Assembly (NCBI GenBank): GCA_900079695.1
Contig: LT599022.1
Coordinates: 2,858,530 to 2,922,529, forward strand
Direction of reading: 5' to 3'
Source of the DNA: an uncultured Alphaproteobacteria bacterium
Lineage (GTDB): Bacteria > Pseudomonadota > Alphaproteobacteria > Rhodospirillales > Rhodospirillaceae
DNA: 64,000 nucleotides
The notes under the pieces are model-generated. The model made no database searches, was not told where the DNA came from, and saw nothing but the letters and a program-made list of their open reading frames with translations. Made by a program: the position numbers and the translations under genes. Positions 41,928 through 55,350 of the stretch are shown one piece after another; the first letter of the stretch is position 1, and each line of letters begins with the position of its first letter.

Positions 41928-42380
41928 ATGAAAGCGCGCAAGCGAATCGGCCTCGTCGCCCACGACGCCCGCAAGGACGATCTGGTCGAATGGGTGAAGT
42001 ACAACGAGGGAACCCTCGCCCGCCACGACCTCTGCGCCACCGGCACCACCGGCCGGCTGCTGCAGGCGCAGTGCCCGTCGCTCGACATCGCACGGCTGAA
42101 ATCCGGCCCGCTGGGCGGCGACCAGCAGCTCGGCGCGATGATCGCCGAGGGCAACCTCGACGTGCTGATCTTCTTCACCGATCCGATGTCCACCCAGCCC
42201 CACGACGTCGACGTCAAGGCGCTGATGCGGTTGTCGACGGTCTACAACATCGTGCTGGCGATGACCCGCTCGACCGCCGATTTCGTCATCAACAGCGCCC
42301 TGTTCGACCGCGACGACTACCGCCGCGTCGTGCCCGATTACGATTCCTACATCCGCCGCAGCACGCCCGGCCACGGCTGA
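41928..42380 (+). CDS. mgsA: Methylglyoxal synthase
   Basis: A 150-residue enzyme that converts dihydroxyacetone phosphate to methylglyoxal and phosphate. MgsA signatures are present: LVAHDARKDDLVEWV at the N-terminus, CATGTTGRLLQ (phosphate loop), KSGPLGGDQQLGAMIAEG (catalytic Asp) and FFTDPMSTQPHDVDVKALMR. Length is normal. Divergent from the feo operon. Confidence 0.96.
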   Translation: MKARKRIGLVAHDARKDDLVEWVKYNEGTLARHDLCATGTTGRLLQAQCPSLDIARLKSGPLGGDQQLGAMIAEGNLDVLIFFTDPMSTQPHDVDVKALMRLSTVYNIVLAMTRSTADFVINSALFDRDDYRRVVPDYDSYIRRSTPGHG

Positions 42381-42580
42381 GCGCGAATTCGCTTGGCAAC
42401 CGCGGCGCGCGCCCTTATGGTGCGCGCCTTCGCCGGAGGTCGGGTCTGCGGACCCGCGGCGCCGGTTGTACCGCGCGCCCAGTTACATACGTTTCCTTAT
42501 GCATCGCCTCCGATCCCGATGCCGGACGACGCCTTGGCCGTCGCGTCCGGCCGTTCGATCATGGCCGCAAAGGACAGTTC

Positions 42581-43924
<1,344 letters not shown>

Positions 43925-44416
43925 TCACTTGAGGTAGTAGCCGCAGGCGACGAACAGGTCGCCCTCGCGCAGGACGTAGGTGCTCTTGCGGCGTTGCTTG
44001 CGGCTGACCGGATCGACGTCGACGTAGTCGACCCAGCCGAGCCGGTCGGTGCGGGCGGTCATCACCAGTTCGCGTCCGTAGGCGACGCCGTTGAAGTCGC
44101 GCGCGCCGAGAATCGAGCGGCCGACGCTGCGGCGGTCGTAGGGATGGGCGAGGATGGTGCCGTCGAGCCCGACCGCGAAGACGTAGAGGCTGCCCTCGAT
44201 CAGCTCGCTCTCCTGGGGCGGGGCGGCGATCGCCGCCAGGGCCTTCTCCAGCCCGTCTTCCCGGATCATCGCCTGGGCGCGCTCGGCGAGCGCCTTCGCC
44301 ACCGCCGGAGTGCCGAGATCCTCGGCGCGGCGGCTGAACAGCCCGAACCCCGACGCCAGCGCCAGCAGCGGCCCCCCGACCACCGCCGCGAGCAGCAGCA
44401 TCCGCAACACCTTCAT
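43925..44416 (-). CDS. Periplasmic single-Cache-domain protein
   Basis: A 163-residue protein with an N-terminal signal or anchor helix (LRMLLLAAVVGGPLLALASG) and a Cache_2-type fold: SLYVFAVGLDGTILAHPYDR, SVGRSILGARDFNGVAYGREL, WVDYVDVDPVSRKQRRKSTYV and GDLFVACGYYLK. Such domains bind small acids and normally head chemoreceptors or kinases; here the domain stands alone. It overlaps no neighbour; htpG is 126 bp upstream in the same direction. Confidence 0.82.
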   Translation of the reverse strand: MKVLRMLLLAAVVGGPLLALASGFGLFSRRAEDLGTPAVAKALAERAQAMIREDGLEKALAAIAAPPQESELIEGSLYVFAVGLDGTILAHPYDRRSVGRSILGARDFNGVAYGRELVMTARTDRLGWVDYVDVDPVSRKQRRKSTYVLREGDLFVACGYYLK

Positions 44417-44500
44417 TCCGCCGGTCTCCCCTCAACCGCATTCGTGCGCGCCGAAGAGTGTAGGCAACTTCGCAGGATTTGCCGAGGGAAGGTTTTTCAT

Positions 44501-44535
44501 CCGGGGAGGGCCGCGATCGCCGCAGTCCTCCCCGG
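44501..44535 (-). terminator. GC hairpin downstream of htpG
   Basis: Perfect arms CCGGGGAGG and CCTCCCCGG with a 17-base loop, starting 8 bp after the htpG stop codon. No clear U tract follows on the minus strand, so the assignment is tentative. Confidence 0.45.
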
Positions 44536-44542
44536 AGCGTCG

Positions 44543-46414
44543 TCAGAACAGGCCCTTTTCCATCACCGCGGTCAGGCGGCGGGAGAAGGCGGCGGCGTCG
44601 TCGACCGGCTCGCCCTCGACGATCCGCGCCTGATCGAGCAACAGCCACGCCGCGTCGGCGAAGCCCTCGCTCGCGGTGCGCTGCGCGAGCGACTTGATCA
44701 CCGGGTGCTTGGGGTTGATCTCCAGCACCCGGTCGGCGTGCGCGCCGGTGCGGTTGTGGGCCTTCAGCAGGCGCTCCATGTGCAGGCTCACGCCCGCGTC
44801 GCCCGCCACCAGGCACACCGGGCTCGCGGTCAGGCGCTCGGACGCCTTCACCGCCGAGACCGCGTCGCCGAGCACCGTCTTCATCGCCTGGGCGAGGGCG
44901 TGGATGTCGGCCTCCAGGGTCTTGTCGGCCTCGGGCGCGTCCGCCTCGGCCGGGGCGTCCTTCGCCTTGATCTTGGAGAGGTCGCCGCCCGCCAGGGCGA
45001 CCGGCGCGAAGCGGTGCTCCTTGTAGGGCGGGGCCATCGCGGTCCAGAACTCGTCGATGGTGTCGGTGAGCAGCAGCACCTCGACGCCCTTGGCGGTGAA
45101 GCCCTCGATCTGCGGATTGACCCGGAGCGCCTCGACCGAATCGCCGGTGAGGAAGTAGATCGCGTCCTGGCCCTCGGGCATCGCCTCGAGATAGTCGGCG
45201 AGGCTGATCCAGCCGTCGCGCAGCGACGAGCGGAAGCGGCAGAGGTCGAGGATCGTCGCGTGGCGCTCGAAGTCCTCGTAGATGCCTTCCTTCAGCACCG
45301 CGCCGAAGGTCTCCCAGAACTGGGCGTAGCGGTCCTTGTCCTCCGCCGCCTTGCCGATCTCGCCCAGCACCTTGCCGACCAGGCCGCGGCCGATCTTCCG
45401 CACCAGCGGGTTGTCCTGAAGCATCTCGCGGGAGACGTTGAGCGGCAGGTCGGGAGTGTCGACCACGCCCTTGAGGAACCGCAGGTACGACGGCACCAGC
45501 CCTTCGCAGTCGTCGGTGATGAAGACGCGGCGGACGTAGAGCTTGAGGCGCTGGCGGCGGTCCGGGTCGAACAGGTCGAACGGCCGGTCGGAGGGCACGA
45601 ACACCAGCCCGGTGTATTCGATCGCGCCCTCGGCGTGCATGTGCACGGTCAGCCACGGGTCGTCGAACGCATGGCCGACGTGGTGGTAGAACTCGGTGTA
45701 CTGCTCGGGGGTGATCTCCGCCTTCGGGCGGGTCCACAGCGCCGAGGCGGCGTTGAGGGTGCGGCTTTCCTCGCCTTCCTCCAGCACCACCGGCAGGTCG
45801 ATGTGGTCCGAGTAGGTCTTCACCACCCGCGCGAGCTCGGCGCCCTTGAGGTAGTCCTGCGCGTCGTCCTTGAGGTGCAGGACGATGCGGGTGCCGCGCG
45901 CCGCGCCGTCGAACGGCTCGACGGTGAAGTCGCCCTTGCCGTCGGAGGACCACTTCCAGCCCTGATCCTCGCCCGCCTTGCGGGTGATCACGTCGACGCG
46001 GTCGGCGACCATGAACGCGGCGTAGAAGCCGACGCCGAACTGGCCGATCAGGTTGAGCGCCGCCGCGCCGTCGCCCTTGGCCTGCTGCGCCAGCGCCTCG
46101 GCGAAGCGCTGGGTGCCGGAACGGGCGATGGTGCCGAGGTTTTCGACCAGTTCCTCGCGGCTCATGCCGATGCCGTTGTCGGCGACGGTGAGGAGCTTGG
46201 CGGTCTCGTCGGGAATCAGGCGGACCTTGAAGTCGCTGTCGCCCTCGGTGAGGGCGGGGTCGGTGATCGCCGCGTAACGCAGACGGTCGCAGGCGTCCGA
46301 GGCGTTGGACACCAGTTCGCGCAGGAACACGTCCTTCTGCGAGTAGAGGGCGTGAACCACGATGTCGAGGAGCTTGGTGACTTCCGCCTGAAAATGCAGG
46401 GTTTCCACGGTCAT
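44543..46414 (-). CDS. htpG: Molecular chaperone HtpG (Hsp90)
   Basis: A 623-residue Hsp90. The GHKL ATPase motifs are present: ELVSNASDACDRLR, VADNGIGMSREELV and GQFGVGFYAAFMVAD. The middle domain (GVVDTPDLPLNVSREMLQ) and C-terminal dimerisation domain are complete. ATG in front of TVETLHFQAE is the usual start of the family; an in-frame alternative eight codons upstream is unlikely. Confidence 0.96.
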   Translation of the reverse strand: MTVETLHFQAEVTKLLDIVVHALYSQKDVFLRELVSNASDACDRLRYAAITDPALTEGDSDFKVRLIPDETAKLLTVADNGIGMSREELVENLGTIARSGTQRFAEALAQQAKGDGAAALNLIGQFGVGFYAAFMVADRVDVITRKAGEDQGWKWSSDGKGDFTVEPFDGAARGTRIVLHLKDDAQDYLKGAELARVVKTYSDHIDLPVVLEEGEESRTLNAASALWTRPKAEITPEQYTEFYHHVGHAFDDPWLTVHMHAEGAIEYTGLVFVPSDRPFDLFDPDRRQRLKLYVRRVFITDDCEGLVPSYLRFLKGVVDTPDLPLNVSREMLQDNPLVRKIGRGLVGKVLGEIGKAAEDKDRYAQFWETFGAVLKEGIYEDFERHATILDLCRFRSSLRDGWISLADYLEAMPEGQDAIYFLTGDSVEALRVNPQIEGFTAKGVEVLLLTDTIDEFWTAMAPPYKEHRFAPVALAGGDLSKIKAKDAPAEADAPEADKTLEADIHALAQAMKTVLGDAVSAVKASERLTASPVCLVAGDAGVSLHMERLLKAHNRTGAHADRVLEINPKHPVIKSLAQRTASEGFADAAWLLLDQARIVEGEPVDDAAAFSRRLTAVMEKGLF

Positions 46415-46569
46415 GGTGGGAATGGGCCTCTGAAACATGCCGAAACGAAATCAACGAGAGGGCATGTAAGAAGGCCCGGCGGCGGCTGTCAATCCCGGCG
46501 ACGTTGCGGCGCCCGGCGCGCGCCCGCCCGAGTTGACATCGCCGCACCGCCGCCCCACTCTGCGGCGTC

Positions 46570-49508
<2,939 letters not shown>

Positions 49509-49509
<1 letters not shown>

Positions 49510-49892
49510 TGGCGGAAGACGCGCCGCGCCTCGACAAGTGGCTGTGGTTCGCGCGTTTCGTGAAGACGCGCAGCCTTGCCCAGGGGCTGTGCGCGGCCGG
49601 TCACGTCAAGGTCAACGGGGAGCCCGCCCATCGCGGCCATCGCGCGGTCAGGATCGGCGACGAGATCGAACTCGTGCTCGGCACGGTGCGCCGCCGCGTC
49701 GTCGTCGCCGGGTTCGGCGCGCGCCGCGGGCCCGCCCCCGAGGCGCAGGCGCTCTATACCGAGTCGGACCCGCCCCGGCGTCTCGGCCCCGCCGAAGATC
49801 GCCCGGTGGCGCCGCGCGCCGCCGGGAGCGGCCGCCCGACCAAGCGCGAACGCCGCCGCACCGATGCCCTCCGTCACGAATTCGACGAATGA
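49509..49892 (+). CDS. hslR: S4-domain RNA-binding protein (Hsp15/HslR-like)
   Basis: A 127-residue protein with an N-terminal S4 domain: [39 protein letters not shown]. The C-terminal tail is basic ([15 protein letters not shown]). Hsp15 recycles 50S subunits carrying nascent chains. It overlaps the SUV3-like gene by one base, and the four-gene order helicase - S4 - ferredoxin - CarD is shared by many alphaproteobacteria. Confidence 0.88.
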
Positions 49893-49995
49893 ATCCAGCC
49901 TGTTGCGGATGGTTCGCAAGTTACGCGCGGGTGGTTGTCTTTCCCGCTCGGATTGCCTAGGTTCACCTCAACGGGATTTACGAGGAGTTCGCGTC

Positions 49996-50328
49996 ATGCC
50001 CTATGTCGTCACCGACGGGTGCATCAAGTGCAAGTACATGGATTGCGTCGAGGTTTGCCCGGTGGACTGCTTCTACGAGGGCGAGAACATGCTGGTGATC
50101 CACCCCGGCGAATGCATCGACTGCGGCGTTTGCGAACCCGAATGCCCGGCCGAGGCGATCTATCCCGATAGCGATGCCGCCGCCGCCAAGTGGCTGGAGG
50201 TCAACGCCGAATACGCCGAGAAATGGCCGAACGTCACGGTCAAGGGCGAGCCCCCGGCGGACGCCGACGACTGGAAGGGCAAGCCCGGCAAGGACAAGCT
50301 GTTCAGCCCCAAGCCCGCGTCGCGCTGA
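49996..50328 (+). CDS. fdxA: Seven-iron ferredoxin (3Fe-4S/4Fe-4S)
   Basis: A 110-residue ferredoxin. Cluster-binding cysteines occur as [17 protein letters not shown] and [16 protein letters not shown], the FdxA pattern for one 3Fe-4S and one 4Fe-4S cluster, with the usual C-terminal extension. GAGGAG lies upstream of ATG. It is a low-potential electron carrier. Confidence 0.95.
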   Translation: MPYVVTDGCIKCKYMDCVEVCPVDCFYEGENMLVIHPGECIDCGVCEPECPAEAIYPDSDAAAAKWLEVNAEYAEKWPNVTVKGEPPADADDWKGKPGKDKLFSPKPASR

Positions 50329-50689
50329 GGCGGCGGGTTTCGCGCCGCGCCCCTGGCGCGGCGGCGGCGACCGTCTTAAATCTTTCGCGGTTCCATGATG
50401 GCAACTGTAACACCGGATTCCTGGTGGTGTTCGGTCTGCCGTTGTGGTATACACGAACTGTTGCGTCGGACGATGGCCCTCGACTGTCGAGGGGAGCAGG
50501 TCGCGACGCTTTTTTATGAAGCCGATAGCATCGCCTGCCCGCCGAATCGGGTGTCACGGTTGGATCATCTGATCGTGCGGTGGAGGATTTTGCTGTCGCG
50601 TCGGCCGCATCGGCGGCCGGTTCCGCCAACCAGCGGTTGGGGCGATTGCAGCGGACCGCCCCTCCGAGAGACGGGAAGAGAGACGAGGG
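50329..50689. other. 361-bp leader region between fdxA and carD
   Basis: A GC hairpin GCCGCGCC/GGCGCGGC lies at the fdxA 3' end (50351-50370), followed by a promoter-like AT-richer stretch with TTGTGG and TATACA near 50443, the branched terminator-like structure at 50463-50515, and about 170 bases of leader before carD. No coding sequence is recognised. Confidence 0.5.
50463..50515 (+). terminator. Branched terminator-like structure upstream of carD
   Basis: The outer stem GCGTCG/CGACGC (50463-50468, 50504-50509) encloses a hairpin CCCTCGA-CTG-TCGAGGG (50477-50493) and is followed directly by six T. It could terminate fdxA transcription or act as an attenuator in the carD leader. Confidence 0.5.
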
Positions 50690-51184
50690 ATGTTGAAGGA
50701 AACGTTCAAGGCCGGTGACCACGTGGTGTATCCGACTCACGGAGTCGGGTGCGTTCTCGCCGTGGAGATTCAGAGGATCGGCGGCATGGAGCTCGAGCTG
50801 ATCGTCATCGGATTCGAACAGGACCGCATGACGCTCAAGGTTCCGGTCAAGAAGGCCGAGGCCGCCGGCCTGCGCAAGCTCTCGAACAAGAAGGTGATGC
50901 AGACCGCGCTCACCACCCTCAAGGGCCGCGCCACCGTGCGCCGCGCGATGTGGTCGCGCCGTGCCCAGGAATACGAGGCGAAGATCAACTCCGGCGATCC
51001 GGTGTCGATCGCCGAGGTGGTGCGCGACCTTCACCGCAACGCCCGCAACGCCGAGCAATCCTACAGCGAACGCCAGATCTACGAGCAGGCGCTCGAGCGC
51101 CTCGCGCACGAGGTCGCCGCGGTCGAGAAGATCGACCACGAGGAGGCCACCCGCCGCCTCGAGACCCTGCTCGAAGCCGCCTGA
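50690..51184 (+). CDS. carD: CarD-family transcriptional regulator
   Basis: A 164-residue CarD protein. The N-terminal Tudor-like RNA-polymerase interaction domain reads FKAGDHVVYPTHGVGCVLAV, and LKVPVKKAEAAGLRKLS leads to the helical DNA-binding domain, which has the conserved RRAMWSRRAQEYEAKINSGD segment (its tryptophan contacts the upstream edge of the transcription bubble). It stabilises open complexes. ATG is preceded by GACGAGGG. Confidence 0.95.
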   Translation: MLKETFKAGDHVVYPTHGVGCVLAVEIQRIGGMELELIVIGFEQDRMTLKVPVKKAEAAGLRKLSNKKVMQTALTTLKGRATVRRAMWSRRAQEYEAKINSGDPVSIAEVVRDLHRNARNAEQSYSERQIYEQALERLAHEVAAVEKIDHEEATRRLETLLEAA

Positions 51185-51206
51185 GCGCGCCGATCCCTTC
51201 GCGCGA

Positions 51207-51238
51207 CCCCCGCGACACGCGTTGTCGCGGGGGTTTTT
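51207..51238 (+). terminator. Rho-independent terminator of carD
   Basis: Perfect 11-bp arms CCCCCGCGACA and TGTCGCGGGGG with a five-base loop, followed by five T. Confidence 0.92.
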
Positions 51239-51276
51239 GCGTGTAATACTCGGGACGTAATCCTCGGGAGGGCGCA

Positions 51277-52077
51277 ATGGGACAATCGGAAGTGTGGCGC
51301 ACGTTCGACAGCCCCGGCAGACTCTGGGTGGTCGGGGCGGTCCACGGCGAGGCCGACCGCCTGCGCAGCGTCCACGACCAGCTCTCCCGCCAGTTCCACC
51401 CCGACGACCGCGTCGTCTACACCGGCGACCTGATGGGCTACGGCCCCGACGTGGTCGGCGCGGTCAACGAACTCCTGCTGTTCCGCCGCGCGCTGATGGC
51501 GCGGCACGAGGTCGATCCGGAGAACATCGTCGTCCTGCGCGGCGCGCAGGAGGAGATGTGGCGCAAGCTTCTGCAGCTCCATTTCGCTCCCGATCCCGCC
51601 GGCGTGCTCGACTGGATGCTCGGGCGCGGCCTCGACGCCAGCCTCCGGGCCTACGGCCTCAACGCGACCGAGGCGATGAACGCCGCCCGCGAGGGGCGGA
51701 CCGCCCTCTCGCGCTGGGCGGGCCACGCGGCCGACGTGATGAACGATCACGACGGGCACCGCGCCCTGATGGCGCACCTCAAACACGCCGCCGTCGTCGG
51801 CGACGGCTCGATGCTGGTGGTCAACGCCGGATTCGAGCGCGGCGTCGCCCTCGACAAGCAGCTCGACTCCTTCTGGTGGGGCGGCGCCGATTTCGACACG
51901 CTCACCCCCGAAGCCACCGGCTTCAACCTCGCGGTGCGCGGCTCCGCCCGCGGCGCGTCGGGCGTCCGCTTCGGCCGCTACGTCGTCACTCTCGACGGCG
52001 GCGCGGGCCGCGGCGGATCGGTCTGCGCCGCCCTCTTCGGCCCGGACGGACACACGGTTCAGGTGATCGAGGTCTGA
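51277..52077 (+). CDS. Calcineurin-like phosphoesterase homologue with altered metal site
   Basis: A 266-residue protein with the overall motif order of PPP/calcineurin-like phosphoesterases: WVVGAVHGEADRL where active enzymes have GDxHG, VVYTGDLMGYGPDVVG (GDxxxYG, intact), and VLRGAQEEMWR where GNHE is expected. So the first metal Asp is Ala and the Asn-His pair is replaced by Ala-Gln. The last His motifs are also unclear. It is probably a poorly active or non-catalytic relative, or one with a different metal arrangement. It follows the carD terminator and has GGAGGG before ATG. Confidence 0.75.
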   Translation: MGQSEVWRTFDSPGRLWVVGAVHGEADRLRSVHDQLSRQFHPDDRVVYTGDLMGYGPDVVGAVNELLLFRRALMARHEVDPENIVVLRGAQEEMWRKLLQLHFAPDPAGVLDWMLGRGLDASLRAYGLNATEAMNAAREGRTALSRWAGHAADVMNDHDGHRALMAHLKHAAVVGDGSMLVVNAGFERGVALDKQLDSFWWGGADFDTLTPEATGFNLAVRGSARGASGVRFGRYVVTLDGGAGRGGSVCAALFGPDGHTVQVIEV

Positions 52078-52122
52078 GGCGCGGCGGGAGCGGATCCCGC
52101 CGCGATTTTCCGGTTGCCGCGG

Positions 52123-53169
52123 TCAGCGGCGCTCCCGGTCGGTTTTGTCGCGCATCGCGGTGCGCACCATCTTGCCGAATGCGCGGTCGCGGGCGCGGCG
52201 CTCGGCGAGGCTCGCGGTGTTGAACGCGTTCTCGGCGGCGAGTTTGCGCCAGCGCGCCAGGCGTTGCGGGTCGAGGCGCCCGGCCGCGATCGCGGCGCGG
52301 ATCGCGCATCCCGGTTCGGCGTCGTGGGTGCAGTCGGAGAACCGGCACGTCCGCGCGAGGGCGACGATGTCGTCGAAGACCTCGTCGAGGCCGTCGCGCG
52401 CGTCGGCGAGTTGCAGCTCCCGCATGCCGGGGGTGTCGAGCAGCCAGCCGCCGTGGGCCAGGCGGTGCAGCGCCCGGGCGGTGGTGGTGTGGCGTCCGCG
52501 GTCGTCGTCGGCGCGGATCGCGCCGGTGGCGGCGGAGCTTCCGGCGAGGGTGTTGACGAGCGTGGATTTGCCGACGCCCGAGGAGCCCAGCAGGGCCACC
52601 GTCTGCCCCGGTCCGCACCAGACGCCGAGTCCGGCCGCGGCGCTTGCATCGCGGGCGTCGAGAGTCTCGACGATCAGGCCGGGGAGGAGGCGGCGCGCGG
52701 TTCGGGCGTAGTCGCCGGCGTCGTCGGCGAGGTCGGCCTTGGTGAGAACCACCACCGGCAGCACTCCGGCCTCGCGGGCGAGGACGAGGTAGCGTTCGAT
52801 CCGCGCCGGGTTGAAGTCGCGGTTGCACGACGACACCACGAACAACGTGTCGACGTTGGCGGCGATCAACTGGACCTCGCGGCCGGTGCCGGCGGCGCGC
52901 CGCTGGAACAGGCTGGTCCGGCCGAGGATGCGGACCGGGCGCAGGGTGTCGCGCGCGACGATCAGCCAGTCGCCGACGGTGGGATGGGTGGCGTCCGGCA
53001 GGCGGGACGGGATCGTCGCGTCGACGGTCTCGCCCAGGACGGCGATCCGGTCGCGATGCACGGCCATGACGCGGACGGCAAGATGGTCGGGGGAGTCGCT
53101 CGGGGAGAACTGGGCGGCGAAAGACGGAGTCCAGCCGAGGTCGGCCAGACGGAGGTCGGGTGAAGGCAT
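52123..53169 (-). CDS. rsgA: Ribosome small-subunit-dependent GTPase RsgA
   Basis: A 348-residue circularly permuted GTPase that checks 30S subunit maturation. The order is OB fold, then G4 VVLTKADL, G1 GSSGVGKSTLVN, G2/G3 RHTTT and DTPGMRE. The C-terminal zinc knuckle follows as CRFSDCTHDAEPGC. ATG before PSPDLRLADLGW is preferred, which is where the family begins; an in-frame TTG 17 codons earlier lacks a ribosome-binding site. The 250 bp upstream hold no gene. Confidence 0.93.
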   Translation of the reverse strand: MPSPDLRLADLGWTPSFAAQFSPSDSPDHLAVRVMAVHRDRIAVLGETVDATIPSRLPDATHPTVGDWLIVARDTLRPVRILGRTSLFQRRAAGTGREVQLIAANVDTLFVVSSCNRDFNPARIERYLVLAREAGVLPVVVLTKADLADDAGDYARTARRLLPGLIVETLDARDASAAAGLGVWCGPGQTVALLGSSGVGKSTLVNTLAGSSAATGAIRADDDRGRHTTTARALHRLAHGGWLLDTPGMRELQLADARDGLDEVFDDIVALARTCRFSDCTHDAEPGCAIRAAIAAGRLDPQRLARWRKLAAENAFNTASLAERRARDRAFGKMVRTAMRDKTDRERR

Positions 53170-53423
53170 TGCGATGTCACCGGCTGTTGCGATTCCCTTG
53201 GGAATCGGAAGGTAAGACAACAGGCGCGGAGCCCTGGAACGGGCGTCCGGTCGCCGGGTCGGCTTCCTCGGGCCGGGGAGACGCCTTCGCCCGGATTAGC
53301 GGGCGGAGAGGATCACCGGGCCTTGCCGACCGTGGTGACGACAATGGCCGACACAAAACCTCCTGGGTTCGATTGCGATGGTTCCGTTTTAGGCGCTCGG
53401 AGCGGTGGCCGCAAGGCCTTCGC

Positions 53424-54368
53424 TCAGGCCGCGACGACGCGCCGGGTCGCTGCGTAATGGCCGAGGTAGCGCGCCGCGACGTAGGCGACGACGACGGTGG
53501 CGATCAGCAGCTCCATCGTCGCCCAATGCCGCAGCGGCGCGACCGCGTCCGGCGCGAGGCCCGCCTGCTCGAAGTAGCGGGCGGCCTTGAACGAGGCGTT
53601 GGCGGCGATCACGGTGGGAAAGGTGAAGGCGGCGTAGCCGGGCGAGAACGGCAGACGCAGGAGTTCGCTGAAGCCGATGTAGACGACGATCGCCATGAGG
53701 ATGCCGAGGCCGAGAAGGACGACGACGGTGAGGAGGTTGGGCTCGGCGACGAACGAGAGATATCCGGCGAGGCAGAGGTTCGGCGGCGCGGCCATGATCG
53801 CGATGGTGGGGCGCGCGGGCGGCGCGATGGTGTCGCGGAAGATCAGGCGGTGCAGCATCATCGGCAGCATCGCCGCGTAGGCCGCGATGCCGAACCACAG
53901 GCAGGCGTCGGCGAGGGGGCGCCAGGGCTCGCCGGGGACGGTGAGGACGGCCACGACGATGCCGATCGGCGGCACGAACCAGCTCGGCACCATGTGCGAC
54001 AGCTGGGGGTCGCGGGCGCGGTGGACGACGAACACCGTGAAGAACCCGATATGCGCGGCGACCGCGGCGAGCCAGAGCGGGGTGTGGAGCGGGCCGGTGC
54101 TGGCGGAGATCACCATCGTCGCCATCGCCAGGGTGGGGATCACCGAGCCGACCACCGGATGCGCGAGTTCGGTCATCAGGATGCGCGGGTGGGCGAGGAA
54201 CTTCGCGATCACCGCGAGGACGATCGCCCCCGCCGCCAGAGCGCCCGCGGCGCGCACGCCGACCGCGGCGGGAAATTCCGCCTGCCACAGCGCGGCAAGA
54301 CTGGCGAGCCCGAGCGCGAGGCCCGCGGCGGGAGTGGGGAAGGCGGCGAGGCGGTCGCGCAGCGGCAT
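53424..54368 (-). CDS. SLAC1/TehA (TDT) family anion transporter
   Basis: A 314-residue membrane protein with ten predicted helices, as in the TDT fold. The pore-lining stretches PSWFVPPIGIVVA, MAAPPNLCLAGYLSF and FSPGYAAFTFPTVIAA include the conserved Phe-Pro segment of TehA/SLAC1 proteins. Members conduct chloride, malate, tellurite-linked anions or sulfite. The ATG in front of PLRDRLAAFPTP is used. A LysR regulator is divergent, a pairing common for TDT genes. Confidence 0.87.
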   Translation of the reverse strand: MPLRDRLAAFPTPAAGLALGLASLAALWQAEFPAAVGVRAAGALAAGAIVLAVIAKFLAHPRILMTELAHPVVGSVIPTLAMATMVISASTGPLHTPLWLAAVAAHIGFFTVFVVHRARDPQLSHMVPSWFVPPIGIVVAVLTVPGEPWRPLADACLWFGIAAYAAMLPMMLHRLIFRDTIAPPARPTIAIMAAPPNLCLAGYLSFVAEPNLLTVVVLLGLGILMAIVVYIGFSELLRLPFSPGYAAFTFPTVIAANASFKAARYFEQAGLAPDAVAPLRHWATMELLIATVVVAYVAARYLGHYAATRRVVAA

Positions 54369-54420
54369 CGGGAATCTCCACGGGAAACGGTGTGGACTGG
54401 AGGTAACGCCGATCCCGTGG

Positions 54421-54458
54421 AAATTGAAACTAAACGTATTCGACGGTATGTTCAATTT
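54421..54458. promoter_or_regulatory. Inverted repeat between TDT gene and lysR
   Basis: AAATTGAA and TTCAATTT, perfect 8-bp arms with a 22-bp spacer, ending two bases before the LysR ATG. It is AT-rich against the background. It is likely an autoregulatory LysR site controlling the divergent transporter. Confidence 0.55.
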
Positions 54459-54460
54459 TC

Positions 54461-55348
54461 ATGAACATCTCGGCGATCACGCTCCGGCAGTTGCGGGTCT
54501 TCGACGCGGTGGCCCGGCACGGCTCGCTGACCCGCGCGGCGGCGGACCTGTTCGTGACCAAGGCGGCGGTGTCGGTGGCGCTGCGGGAGCTGGAGGCGCA
54601 GCTCGGCACGCCGCTGTTCGACCGCATCGGCAACCGCTTGCGGCTCAACGCCTGCGGCGCGCAACTGCGGCCGCTGGCCGACGACGTGCTGGCGCGGGTG
54701 GCGGCGCTCGAAAACGCGTTCGGCGGCGACGGGCTGGGCGGCGCGCTTCGGATCGGCGCGAGCGTGACGATCGGCAACCACATCCTGCCGCGTCTGCTGG
54801 CCGCCTATCTGCCGCGGGTGACGATTCCGCCGCCGCAGGTGACGATCGCCAACACCGCGCGGCTGGCCGAGATGCTGCTGCGCTACGACCTCGACGTGGC
54901 GTTCGTCGAGGGCAGCACCCACGGCGCGCCGTTGGCGGTGGAACCGCTGTGGCGCGACCGGCTCCGCGTGATCGCCGCGCCCGGCCACCGCCTGGCGGAC
55001 GGGCGGCCGCACCGGGTGGTGGAACTGGCGGGCGAAACCTGGGTGTTGCGGGAGGCGGATTCCGGGACGCGCGAGCAGTTCGCGCGGCATTTCGAGCCCG
55101 AGATTCCCTGGACCCTCGGCCTCGAATTCAACTCCAACGAGGCGATCGTCGGCGCGGTGGCGGCGGGGCTGGGGCTCGGCTTCCTCTCCGAACTGGCGAT
55201 CGCCGACGCTCTCGCCGCCGGGCGGATCGCGGCGGTCGCGCTGGACGCGAACCACGAACGCAGCCTCGATGCGGCGCTGGCGCGGGGCAAGTTCCAAAGC
55301 CCGCTGCTGCGGGACTTCCTGGAGTTCTGTCGGGTCTGGCGCGCCTGA
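54461..55348 (+). CDS. LysR-family transcriptional regulator (divergent to TDT transporter)
   Basis: A 295-residue LTTR: winged helix ITLRQLRVFDAVARHGSLTR, FVTKAAVSVALRELEAQLG, effector domain from about residue 92 (LRIGASVTIGNHILPRLLAA). The style recalls CysB/YeiE-like LysR proteins that respond to sulfite or other anions, which would fit a SLAC1/TehA target, but this is a loose analogy. Confidence 0.9.
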   Translation: MNISAITLRQLRVFDAVARHGSLTRAAADLFVTKAAVSVALRELEAQLGTPLFDRIGNRLRLNACGAQLRPLADDVLARVAALENAFGGDGLGGALRIGASVTIGNHILPRLLAAYLPRVTIPPPQVTIANTARLAEMLLRYDLDVAFVEGSTHGAPLAVEPLWRDRLRVIAAPGHRLADGRPHRVVELAGETWVLREADSGTREQFARHFEPEIPWTLGLEFNSNEAIVGAVAAGLGLGFLSELAIADALAAGRIAAVALDANHERSLDAALARGKFQSPLLRDFLEFCRVWRA

Positions 55349-55350
55349 CT

